The notes below the pieces were generated by a model. It was not told the origin of the DNA, searched no databases, and saw only the letters and a program-made list of their open reading frames with translations. DNA of 42,743 nt from Rhizoclosmatium globosum (Eukaryota > Chytridiomycota > Chytridiomycetes > Chytridiales > Chytriomycetaceae): contig MCGO01000277.1 of NCBI GenBank assembly GCA_002104985.1, positions 1-42,743 of the forward strand, given 5' to 3'. Every line of letters begins with the position of its first letter. The stretch's first letter is position 1. Both the position numbers and the translations under genes were made by a program. Below are positions 34,272 to 42,743 of this stretch, in pieces.

Positions 34272-35655
34272 TTACAAGGCAAGAGCCATCAGCTCCAACC
34301 GCATAAGCACACCCCTGATCTTCCACAATATCACAGAGCTCCCCAGCGCCAGGAGCATACAAAGGGCAATAGAAAATATCATTATGAGCACAATCGCTAA
34401 ACTGCGTTGATTCAGCCAAAGGTCGCCACCTCCCAACAACTTCCCTTTTGATGAATATCCATTTTCTCGATACTGTATAAACTCGTGATCTTCATCGTCG
34501 TCTTCTTCATAGTCATACTCGTCTTCTGAGTCCAGCTCCGTCATATTATGTTTTGCTGCCAAAATGTGTTTTGAATATGGTCGCGTTTCGAGTCCTTCTG
34601 AGTTTGCAGCTGCTGATGAATCGTCTATTTTTGCGGATGCAGATGCAATGATCTTTGGAAGTGAGGCCTGTACTGCAGCCCACCCCTTTTTCCGTGGAGC
34701 ATGCGACTCACGGTGGCGAGCAATAAGGTATTCCATATTCATGAATGCATTTTCTCTGTTGATGAAGGATGTGAAGAAGTACTGTGTTGTATGTTAGTTT
34801 TGGAGGGTTGAAACTGAGGCGTGACATACGTTTTTGGAGGAAGTTGAGATAACGATTGCGTTCGGAATGATTAAGGCGGTCTTTGCCCGTTCTACGAGAA
34901 TGATATCTTGAATTGGGAATTCAAACTAGACCCAAAATATTAGAAATACCAGCATATGGGATTTAAAATCACAAACTTACAACAGTGAGATAACCAAAGA
35001 TATTGGCATGGAAACAGAAAAAATTTGGAGTAAGGTATAGCTTCCCTTGCAGGAGAATGTGGTCGCCTTGAAAGGCACAGTTATGTTCTGTAAACGAATC
35101 AGCAACAGATAACGAGACGAATTGCCATCATTGAATTGAGTTGAATAACACACCCACGAACAACGGCTCATTAGCGGGCACGGACTTGAATACTTTGTTC
35201 AAGAGGTTCTCCCAGTTCTGGTTCTTGAATACATCCGTGATTGACATTCCATCAGCCGTAGTGACGCTGAAGGTGTCTGTCAGAGGCAGAGGCATTTCAT
35301 CGAGGAAGCGGCGCTTTGGCTGATCGTCGATTGAGTCGTTGTCTGTGGCTGTGGATGCAACGGCAAGGGCTGCTGCTCTTGGTGGCGATGACTTTGAATC
35401 GGGGGCATCGGCGTCTGTGTCGGCGAGCGTGGGTTTGCGTTGCACGTGGGCGGCGTCGACGGATGCGGAGATGGCCGTCTGTTTCACATTGGTTGGTTGG
35501 TTGGTGGTTGGTTGGTTTGATAAGCTCAATTGAATGCGATCAGGCTGAGGCTGTTGCTTCCTGCTGCCATCAACTGTACTTACATGGTATGGGTCCTGCA
35601 GGAGTGCATCGATGTCTCGGCCAGTGGTGCTGGTGGGCGCATCAGCGGCGCTCAT
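34272..35655 (-). CDS. GRAM-domain protein with C-terminal membrane segment
   Basis: Four exons (35655-35154, 35087-34981, 34925-34830, 34781-34272) give 404 residues. A disordered N-terminus is followed by a GRAM domain split by three introns: NWENLLNKVFKSVP, CAFQGDHILLQGKLYLTPNFF, FHANIFGYLTVFEFPIQDI, ALIIPNAIVIST, and YFFTSFINRENAF. An acidic stretch (DSEDEYDYEEDDDEDHE) precedes a single helix (SLAIVLIMIFSIALCMLLAL) near the C-terminus. No VASt sterol-transfer domain is seen, so it resembles GRAMD2-type membrane-contact-site proteins more than GRAMD1/Lam. ER anchoring with the GRAM domain meeting another membrane is inferred. It lies just upstream of the seven-helix gene on the same strand. 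Confidence 0.88.
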
Positions 35656-36133
35656 TTGTTGAAAGTTGGGGAAAGAAACAGTGATGATTCTTGTGTCTCT
35701 TCAATTGCAAACAAATTAATACAAGAATAGGGAAAAGAATATCCATTTTAACCTGGAATCACCATTGATACAGCTTTAGCTCATAACTTAAGAAACATTC
35801 TGTCAAGGCAATCACAGACATACTTTAATCTAAATTAACACTCTCGTCGTTGCCTGCTCTTCTGAAAAGATTCTGAGTAAATGCTGCCATAATATGATAT
35901 TATGAAGGGTATGCCATCGATTTTGAAACAATCAAGGTTTTAAATGTTTCATGTCTTAATATTCCTACACAGCAGGAGTGATCAAAGAAGAAACGTTAGG
36001 AAAGCAAATTCTGTATATTTCTGATTAATTCTTCATTCATTATTTATCCATTTTTAAAAGTTTGTGCAACACGGACTACGGACTGCGCACATCTTTCGCT
36101 TCAAATACCCCGCTTCATCCTCATCCAAAAAGC
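35656..36133. promoter_or_regulatory. Intergenic: GRAM gene upstream / U1 snRNA upstream
   Basis: 478 bp with no coding frame. The U1 promoter must lie in the last 150 bp; a TTTTTAAAAG at about 36051-36060 sits near -80. A perfect 17-nt palindrome CATAATATGATATTATG is at 35888-35904. Function of either is not shown. Confidence 0.45.
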
Positions 36134-36297
36134 ATACTTACCTGAGTCGGAGGTGCCGGTGATCAAGAAGGCCGGTTCTCCATGGATGGGTTTGGCCATT
36201 GCACACACGTTGCTGGGCCCGTCTGTGCACAACTCCCTCGGGGGTTCGTGGGACTATAATTTTTCTATCGGGAGTACTGCTTTCGAGCGGTCTCCTG
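36134..36297 (+). ncRNA. U1: U1 spliceosomal snRNA
   Basis: Recognises 5' splice sites. The 5' end is ATACTTACCTG, the invariant U1 sequence that pairs with CAG/GTAAGT donors as seen across this window. Stem-loop I has the U1-70K loop GATCAAGAAGG at 36161-36171 between GGAGGTGCCGG and CCGGTTCTCC. Stem-loop II has the U1A-type loop ATTGCAC at 36198-36204. A single-stranded Sm site ATAATTTTTCT is at 36256-36266. Stem-loop IV (36269-36297, CGGGAG..CTCCTG) closes the RNA. Length is 164 nt, as in animals and far shorter than baker's yeast U1. The 3' end is set by stem IV, within a few nucleotides. Confidence 0.96.
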
Positions 36298-36698
36298 GCC
36301 CCTCCTTCCTTTTCCACCACTTTCTCGCAGGCCTTTTGTGCAGTAAACAATCTGCGCGTTCCAGATGGGGATGCGCACGTTCTTACTGTTATAATCTGCC
36401 GTCGATCAAACGGAAAAATGCTTTCAAAGAATAAATTCTATGTGTTGCTCAAATCATTCATTGTCTTTCAAACGATTCATTACCTTCTGTGCTGTACGTA
36501 AACAGCAACTAGCTTTTCCTTTCGTCCAGTCCATGGTTAAAAACATAGTAAAGGACGGTTTGAAGCGTTGGTCAAGTACTTGGTTTGACTTGAACAAAGC
36601 CACTCGATGTGATAAAGATAACGATAGTGAATGTCTCATTCTTTTTTTATTTGGAACCCATTTATTAAATATACACAATGAACATTAATGAAATCCAT
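36298..36698. other. Gene-free stretch between U1 and H2B
   Basis: 401 bp. The right end holds the H2B 3' UTR. An inverted pair GCGCGTTCC/GGGGATGCGCAC lies at about 36354-36379. No second RNA gene recognised. Confidence 0.45.
36661..36666 (-). terminator. Poly(A) signal of H2B
   Basis: TTTATT on the plus strand, AATAAA on the minus strand, about 33 nt past the H2B stop. No animal-type histone 3' stem-loop is seen, so this histone mRNA is probably polyadenylated. Confidence 0.6.
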
Positions 36699-37097
36699 CT
36701 ATTTGGAGGATTGGTACTTGGTGACAGCTTTTGTTCCCTCAGAGACGGCATGCTTAGCGAGTTCTCCTGGGAGAATCAAACGGACAGAGGTTTGGATCTC
36801 ACGGGATGAGATTGTGGATCTCTTGTTGTAAGCAGCCAACTTGGAAGCCTCAGACGCGATACGTTCGAAAATGTCGTTGACGAATGAGTTCATAATAGAC
36901 ATGGCCTTGTTAGAGATACCAGTCTCTGGATGCACCTGCTTAAGAACCTTGTAGATGTAGGAGGAGTACGACTCCTTTCTGGACACCTTCTTCTTCTTGC
37001 CGGCTCCGTCCTTAGTCTTCTTCGCGGCAGTCTTGGCTGGGGCCTTTCCGGCTGGCTTCTTCTCGGCTGGGGCCTTTCCTCCTTCCTTTGGTGGCAT
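36699..37097 (-). CDS. Histone H2B
   Basis: Core nucleosome histone, nuclear. Intronless, 132 residues. The N-terminal tail is Lys/Ala/Pro-rich ([19 protein letters not shown]). The fold is unmistakable: [60 protein letters not shown], and [15 protein letters not shown] with the ubiquitinated lysine near the end. Divergent from H2A, with 228 bp between start codons, the usual paired arrangement for balanced synthesis. Confidence 0.99.
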   Translation of the reverse strand: MPPKEGGKAPAEKKPAGKAPAKTAAKKTKDGAGKKKKVSRKESYSSYIYKVLKQVHPETGISNKAMSIMNSFVNDIFERIASEASKLAAYNKRSTISSREIQTSVRLILPGELAKHAVSEGTKAVTKYQSSK

Positions 37098-37325
37098 ATT
37101 TCTTATTAATGTATCAGTTTTTGTTGTGAAAACGAAGCGAATGCTGGCCCTTTATATCATTTTTTTGTTTGTCAGAAAGGGGAGCAAAAAAACGGGCCAA
37201 TCAGATTGCGCGTGGAGATGGAGTGACAAGATTTTTTCCCTTGCATCAAAACAAACGACAAAAAATGTATAAAGCTCAGAGTCCTTCCTTGCAGAAGAGG
37301 AAAACAATTACATACAACTAACAAT
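37098..37325. promoter_or_regulatory. Shared H2B/H2A divergent promoter
   Basis: 228 bp. A TATAAA faces H2A at 37268-37273. TTTATA at 37151-37156 gives TATAAA on the H2B strand. A CCAAT box (plus strand) is at 37197-37201. Elements are placed about 50-60 nt before each ATG, suggesting short leaders. Confidence 0.75.
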
Positions 37326-37718
37326 ATGGCTGGAGGAAAAGGAAAGAGCTCAGGAAAGGCTAAAGCCGGAGCCAAGTCGCGTTCATCCCGTGCTGGACTC
37401 CAGTTCCCAGTCGGTCGTATCCACCGTCTCCTCCGTAAGGGAAACTACGCTCAGCGTGTCGGAGCTGGAGCTCCAGTCTACTTGGCTGCCGTCCTTGAAT
37501 ACCTCGGAGCTGAAATTCTCGAGTTGGCCGGAAACGCTGCCCGTGACAACAAGAAGACCCGTATCATCCCTCGTCACTTGCAGCTCGCCATCAGAAACGA
37601 TGAAGAGTTGAACAAGTTGCTTGGAACAGTTACTATTGCACAGGGTGGTGTTTTGCCAAACATTCAGCCATCACTGTTGCCAAAGAAGGAGGAGGAGGGT
37701 TACGGTGCTAAGGCATAA
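37326..37718 (+). CDS. Histone H2A, without SQ(E/D) C-terminal motif
   Basis: Core nucleosome histone. Intronless, 130 residues. Conserved blocks: [69 protein letters not shown], and GGVLPNIQ with the acidic-patch residues. The tail ends [11 protein letters not shown]. The SQ-acid-hydrophobic damage-phosphorylation motif that most fungal H2As carry is absent, so this looks like a canonical H2A and implies a separate H2A.X gene elsewhere. AATAAA at 37775-37780 serves as poly(A) signal. Confidence 0.99.
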   Translation: MAGGKGKSSGKAKAGAKSRSSRAGLQFPVGRIHRLLRKGNYAQRVGAGAPVYLAAVLEYLGAEILELAGNAARDNKKTRIIPRHLQLAIRNDEELNKLLGTVTIAQGGVLPNIQPSLLPKKEEEGYGAKA

Positions 37719-37774
37719 ACTCCTCTGTATATCTGCTTGCGTATTCTTTGTGTATATTTGTGGGAAACAAACAA

Positions 37775-37780
37775 AATAAA
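37775..37780 (+). terminator. Poly(A) signal of H2A
   Basis: AATAAA 57 nt past the H2A stop and 22 nt before the next start codon. No stem-loop of the animal histone type is present downstream of the stop. Confidence 0.55.
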
Positions 37781-37801
37781 TATTAATAGAACTATCCAAA
37801 A

Positions 37802-39400
37802 ATGCAGTCACCTTTGTTCCAACGTGTGATCTCATTGACTCGGCCACAGAATCAGTATACCCTGTTCTCGATCCGTCTAATGGACGCATCGTAACTAAGG
37901 TCGCTAATGTCTGTTCTGTTGAGACTGTCAGAGAAGCTGTTGATGTTGCGGCTCGTTACAAATGCCTGCCAGCCAAGGTGCACACGGCAACTACTTGCAT
38001 CCGGCAATACTTATTCGATGCTTGATAGGAACGCGCGGCTATGTTAACTCGCTGGTACACACGGATAATCGAGAACTCTGATGACTTAGCGGCAATAGCA
38101 ACATTAGAGGCCGGGAAGCCTCTGCGTGAGGTGAATAACCCCAGATCTATCTGCTTAAATCACACTGTTAAATGTAAAGCGCTAGGCTAAGGGTGAAGTC
38201 TTGTACGCAGCGTCATTCATCCAGTTCTTTGCTCACGAAGCATTACGATCAACTGGAGACACAATCCCATCGCCTCACCCTCAAAACAAAACTCGACTGT
38301 GGACAGTGAAGCAGCCGGTTGGACCCTGTGCACTCATTACACCATGGAACTTTCCTCTCGCAATGGCAACGAGAAAGATAGGCCCCGCGTTAGCGCCGGA
38401 AACTCGTGTATCCTCAAACCAGCGCCAGAAACTCCGTTGTCCGCATTAGGTTTGAAGCTCTTGGCGAATGATGCAGGGATTCCGAATGAAGCGTTCCAAG
38501 TCCTCACCGCCGACCGAGAGAATGCCAAGACATTGTTGGAAAGGAGTTGATGGCGGACATGAGGATCAGAAAAGTGTCATTCACGGGATCAACCGGTGCT
38601 GGAATCGCGTTGATGGAACAGGCTGCCAAAACTGTGAAGAGAGTTTCGATGGAGTTGGGTGGAAATGCCCCCTTAATTGTTTTTAATGACGCAGATATTG
38701 ACAAGGCGGTTGAAGGCTGTGTTGGGGCAAAGTTCAGAAACGCGGGACAAGCATGTATTGCAATCAACCGTGTCTTTGTCCAATCGAGTGTTCACGATAC
38801 TTTTGTCAACAAATTGGTGGCGAGAATGAAGTCTCTTAGGTTAGTTGGTGATATTTACCAGCTGTATTCAATCTCATTCCGTGGAAACAGAATTGGAAAT
38901 GGATTCGATTCCAACCAACGATAGGGCCATTAATAACTCCAGCGGCAGTCGAAAGAGTTCAATCGATAGTAAACGCAACGATTGCAGTTGGAGCTCAACT
39001 CACATTCCAAAGCACAATTTCTGACGCTGTTCGCGAATCAGGAGGAAACTTCTTCCCACCAACAGTTTTGACCAACGTGACTGACAGTATGCCTGTATTT
39101 CAATCAGAAATCTTTGGCCCGGTTGTAGCGATTTCGAAATTTGAAACAGAGGAAGAAGTGCTGAGCCGTGCAAACAATACTCCACATGGCTTGGCTGGAT
39201 ACGTTTATACCCGCGACGTGAGTCGAGTTCATCGCGTCTCTGAAGCTCTTGAAGTTGGAATGGTTGGAGTGAACGAAACTGCTATTTCAAACGAGTTGGG
39301 GCCGTTTGGAGGTGTCAAACTTTCAGGAGTTGGTAGAGAAGGCTCTAAAGATGGGATTGAAGAGTTTTTAGAAACCAAGTATGTTTCTTTGGGCTTGTAA
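37802..39400 (+). CDS. Succinate-semialdehyde dehydrogenase, reading frame broken by indels
   Basis: NAD(P)-dependent oxidation of succinate semialdehyde to succinate, the last step of the GABA shunt. The protein is recognisable throughout: YPVLDPSNGRIV, ERAAMLTRWY, TLEAGKPL, GPCALITPWNFPLAM, CILKPAPETPLSA, KVSFTGST, MELGGNAPLIVF with catalytic Glu, KFRNAGQACIAINR with catalytic Cys, GPLITPAAVERV, FGPVVAISKF, and FGGVKLSGVGREGSK. Two or three 50-60 nt introns are clear (37976-38026, about 38130-38190, and one near 38837). Four single-base losses break the frame: near 37822, 38393, 38535 and 38919. The ATG at 37802 fits if the first is repaired. About six residues before ERAAM are missing relative to relatives. 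Pseudogene or sequence error cannot be told apart here; the position favours error. Confidence 0.85.
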
Positions 39401-39536
39401 TAATATTAAACTGTGGTTGTCAATCAATTTGTGAAGTTCCTTACTCTCTCTTCGTATGAATTATAGCACTCACGATAGTTATGAATCATAAGAAGGACAT
39501 AATAAGTTCTTTCATTATATTGATAAGGTTTCCAAA

Positions 39537-41571
39537 ATGCCAGCCAGCTCACATAACCTCGTCCGATCTCAGGCAACGGAGGAGGTGTATGAGACAGGAC
39601 CACCAGTCCCGCACAGGCAAAGAGACGAGGCAGTCAACGAGCATTAACAGTGACGGTGGCGACAATGGCGACATGGGACCAGGGGAGTTTGGCGGTGCCC
39701 CGAGATTGATGCCGGATCGCTTGTTCCGTCAGCGGCTCAGGCGGCGCGGCTCTTTGCCTCTGCGTCGGCTTCGAAGGCGGGATCGAGTGGTGCGGCACGT
39801 GTGACTCGAGTGGGTGTGGCAAGGACTGTTCGAGGCGACACTGTCCCGCAAGGCCCCTTAGACCAGCACAACAACAACAACACACACAACAACAACAACA
39901 ACTACCAACAGACACTTCATCCGAAACTCCGCTTCAAACTCTGCGTCGCCTCCTCTTCGAACCCGCGAACTCGTCGGCGAGCTGCTCGATGCTCCCCGCC
40001 AGCGGCTCAGGACGCGTCCCTTGTTGCTGCCGTCCGCCAAACTCCAGCAAACGCCCTTCGTCTTACTGCGGCGAATGTCGACCGTAACATTGCCCTGCTC
40101 TCTGCCCAGCATACCGACGAAGGCGGGTCGCAACTCAATCAAGCTGAGAAGCTCAAGGCCCTGCAAACACACATCAACAATGCAAAGGAAAACAGACTTC
40201 CAATCCGATCATCGGCGACTCCAAACCGTTCCTACGCTGGAGCTGTCTCTTATGCATCTGCTGTTCTGGGCGCTGCATCATCCCAAACATCTCCCAAGCA
40301 GATTCCAACTTCTCCACGTGTTTCGACAGTGGGAATGAATTCTCTTAGTATGAGTGGTGCATTTTCTCCACTTGCCAGCCCTCTGTTATGTCTCCCACTT
40401 CTCCCTCATCATCGGCATCACCCTGTGGCCTCCCCACCTCACATCTCCCTCCCATGCTGGTATCCCAGCGCCTGTCTCTTCATCAATTCAATATGATTTA
40501 TACTACCAGACTGGTGCAAATCCCTCAATTCTACAGCATCCAATTCCATTGTTTTTTGCTGATGATGTTTTGGATATGAACGACGGATTGGTGCTTTGGA
40601 GAGACTGGTGGAAATCGGCAGCTGGATCCACCGCATCCTCTAGTCTCTTGGATGACATTCAAGACCTGGGTTTGACTTCGTAATATATGGTTGTATCATA
40701 ATTAAACCTGTCCTAGATTCCACACTCACTCTATTGACCACACCGCACGCACTGGCACGGCTGTCTCGACGAATTCAAACTATCACATCTCAAATTGACC
40801 GTACTGTGCGTCTCCGCCGTCGAATCATGGCCCAACAACAGAACAACGTCGGAAATTCACATCCCTTAACGACGATCCTTCTTCTTCCTCCGACCCTGAT
40901 AACGACGACGAAACCGATCCAACAGCGTCTTCCCCGACCACCTGCAACAACCGAATCCGCTGTAAACCAACTAATTGAGCTCGAAATGGAATCCCGTCGC
41001 GCCGAAGATGAACGTCGCGTCTCATACCTCTTTTCAACCCTCTCTGACCGCCTTGATCCCATGTCAACACACATCCCACAACTTCTCACACGTCTACGCG
41101 GGCTTGCCATGTTAAATGCAGAGATCAACAGCACGCATGTGCGGGAGACGCTGAATGAGCTTGAAAACGAGCAGACGGGGTGATGCTAGATAATTTGAGA
41201 AGGTGAGGAATGGGATGGGCGTATCCGTGGGGGTGTACGTGCTGGGGCAAAGAGTGGAGCAAAACGGTTTGAAGAGATTGGAGAAGGGAGTGAGGGAGTT
41301 GGTTGTTGCTATTGAGGAGAGGTTTGGGAATGCGGGGGGTAGACCTGTGAAGCCTCCTGTTCCGCCAAGAAAGCCAAAGAGTTTGGTGAATAGTGCAGCA
41401 GCTTCTCCTGTTGTTGCGCATCTTGCTGCGCCTCCTGAAGTTGATGCTGTTCAAGGATATGTGGTTGGTGGTGGTGGTGGGCAAGAAGTCTACAACAGTG
41501 ACTTGGTACAAGCTGAGTTGGTGCAGGCTGAAGAGTCGGGGCAGACTGCCGACGATGCATGGAATGATTAG
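39537..41571 (+). CDS. DCTN2: Dynactin subunit 2 (p50/dynamitin), reading frame broken by indels
   Basis: Structural subunit of the dynactin shoulder that links dynein to cargo. The ATG at 39537 gives EEVYETGPPVP, matching the VYET of dynamitin N-termini. Later pieces lie in different frames but in family order: EIDAGSLVPSAAQAARLF, ETPLQTLRRLLFE..RELVGELL, YDLYYQTG, ERRIGALERLVEIGS, SSSLLDDIQDLDSTLTLL, HALARLSRRIQTITSQIDRT, and a C-terminal coiled coil with RLDPMSTHIPQLLTRLRGLA. One 46-nt intron near 40670-40716 is convincing. At least seven frame changes occur between about 39960 and 41205. A Pro-rich PPVPPRKPK and an acidic end (ADDAWND) follow the coil. Identification rests on motif order and is fairly firm; exact exons are not. 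Confidence 0.75.
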
Positions 41572-41599
41572 GGGTTATGTTCATAAAGGGTATTATTAC

Positions 41600-41605
41600 A
41601 ATAAA
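41600..41605 (+). terminator. Poly(A) signal of DCTN2
   Basis: AATAAA 29 nt after the DCTN2 stop and 30 nt before the next ATG. The spacing shows how tightly tandem genes are packed. Confidence 0.5.
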
Positions 41606-41634
41606 AGTAACTCAATAATTGTTCAAATCATTGA

Positions 41635-42743
41635 ATGCAACCAGGGCAGCCAAGCAGACCAGGAACAGGCGCCAACGAGGCAGTAGACCCTGACGCGCGC
41701 ATTCTTCCACGACCAATTGAAGTGGCGCGTCCGATGCGCGCGGCGAATCGGGCGCCTGCTCCACACGTGACGTTGGCGGCATCGTCGTCGTCGTCGTCCT
41801 CGTTCGCACAACATCACCAGCAACAGCAACAGCAACACCAACCTGCGAAACTTGCTTCAAATCAGTCGCCTAAACTTGATTCAAAACACATGGTGAATAC
41901 ATCGGGAAGCCACAGAGAAGGAACAACGACCCCGAGCACCCTCCCCTTCACACTCGACCCACTCCGCAGCACTCAGACGCCCGCCAAACTCGGCTCTGAA
42001 AGTCGCAGAATGCTCAACGCCCCTGGGCTTCCGCGCTCCCGAAGACCTGGCCCGAGAAGTCCAACAACGACAGCGGAACTTGGCTCTGCAGGTCAAGCAA
42101 CTGCAGCAGAAACAGCACGACTCAAAGATGCAACAACAGCAACAAACTATTCATCAATTTCAGCTTCATAAAAGTCCTGCTGCTACTGCCATCTTGGCCG
42201 CTGACTCCCAACGCCCCTTCAACCCAAATACCATCAAGCAACAGATTCTCGCCAAGAGGAAGCTCGAACATCCTCCACCACCTCCCTCAACAGATAGTCC
42301 TCCGGATCCCACTTCTTCAGCAGCTGGAGCGGCAACAAAATCAGCCCAACCAAATCAACCATCGCGTGCAGATATTCAGGAATATATGAAGCAGCAAATC
42401 AAACGGAGGCATAAGGAAGTCATGCAACAGAAGCTTGCTGAAGCAAAACAGAAGGAGGAAATCAAGAAGAGGTAAATGGTGTTGGAGTTGTATTAACCTG
42501 CTAACTCCCTTTTAGACTGGAAGGGCTACAGGACTTCCGAAGGAAACAAGCAACTGTCCAGCAACAACATCAACAAATTCATCAACTGCAAGAATCAAAA
42601 CGAGCTGATGTTGAACCTGCAGGTGTGGTTTTTGGGGAACTTAAATACTTTATCTTACCATCAATCAGATCAAACAGGAATCAGTCCTCATGAATATCTT
42701 GAGCAACAGCTACTGAAGAATGAAGAAACTAGTAGACCTCTGT
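41635..42743 (+). CDS. Gln-rich coiled-coil protein, 3' end beyond the window
   Basis: Not recognised. The ATG at 41635 opens a Pro/Ser/Gln-rich region with a Ser run and a Gln/His run. Near 42020-42030 one base change moves the frame to EDLAREVQQRQRNLALQVKQ, a coiled coil, then Gln runs and QRPFNPNTIKQQILAKRKLE. After a Pro/Ser stretch come RADIQEYMKQQIKRRHKEV and MQQKLAEAKQKEEIKKR. A 45-nt intron with CTAAC branch sequence (42473-42516) joins LEGLQDFRRKQ; a second short intron (about 42621-42668) leads to TGISPHEYLEQQLLK at the edge. The basic/Gln coil resembles centrosomal proteins in composition only. Confidence 0.6.

Noticed and set aside
36153..36501. Small ORFs of 70-100 codons across 36138-36501
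   Set aside because: They overlap the U1 snRNA and have no coding character.
37719..37800. An animal-type histone 3' stem-loop after H2A
   Set aside because: No matching hairpin; an AATAAA is present instead.
1..42743. Transposons, tRNA genes, rRNA or viral sequence
   Set aside because: No transposase, reverse transcriptase, terminal repeats, tRNA cloverleaf or rRNA segment was recognised by eye on either strand.

Overview
The window is nuclear DNA from a compact eukaryotic genome, most likely a flagellated (zoosporic) fungus of the chytrid type. The evidence is: introns mostly of 45-60 nt with GT..AG ends, genes packed 10-500 bp apart, three secreted GH18 chitinases, two ciliary proteins (CFAP58 and CFAP418) that Dikarya lack, and a short 164-nt U1 snRNA of the animal type. 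The lineage is an inference from gene content; no rRNA or other marker gene is present.

Layout, left to right. 1-4.7 kb: a gene start running off the left edge, a GSK3 kinase gene with many frame breaks, and the DEAD-box helicase ROK1/DDX52, all on the minus strand. 4.8-9.4 kb: three tandem GH18 chitinases on the minus strand, with one intron at the same codon and one or three copies of a cysteine-rich module. 9.7-16.5 kb: a SUZ-domain protein with a Q-rich tail, an aldo-keto reductase, and a half-size ABCA-type transporter. 16.5-23.3 kb: an SCYL3-like pseudokinase with a myristoylation signal, CFAP418, and an LONRF-type RING/LON protein. 24.1-28.0 kb: N-myristoyltransferase and an F-box-like protein. 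28.5-35.7 kb: CFAP58, a seven-helix receptor-like protein, and a GRAM-domain protein with one C-terminal membrane segment. 36.1-37.7 kb: U1 snRNA and a divergent histone H2B/H2A pair. 37.8-42.7 kb: succinate-semialdehyde dehydrogenase, dynactin subunit 2 (p50/dynamitin), and an open-ended coiled-coil Q-rich gene.

Most of these are unlinked housekeeping genes. The clear local units are the chitinase array (wall remodelling or chitin digestion) and the divergent histone pair. Ciliary and motor genes (CFAP58, CFAP418, DCTN2) fit a motile zoospore stage. The SCYL3-like protein starts with a myristoylation signal, so it is a plausible substrate of the NMT encoded about 5 kb away.

Sequence quality matters for reading this window. 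From about 3 kb to 37.7 kb nearly every gene reads cleanly once short introns are removed. GSK3 at the left end, and SSADH, DCTN2 and the last gene at the right end, carry many 1-nt indels between well-conserved blocks. That edge pattern suggests low-coverage contig ends more than genuine pseudogenes. The most striking unexplained signal is a cluster of seven ATTTCAAA/TTTGAAAT octamers within 330 bp upstream of the LONRF gene.
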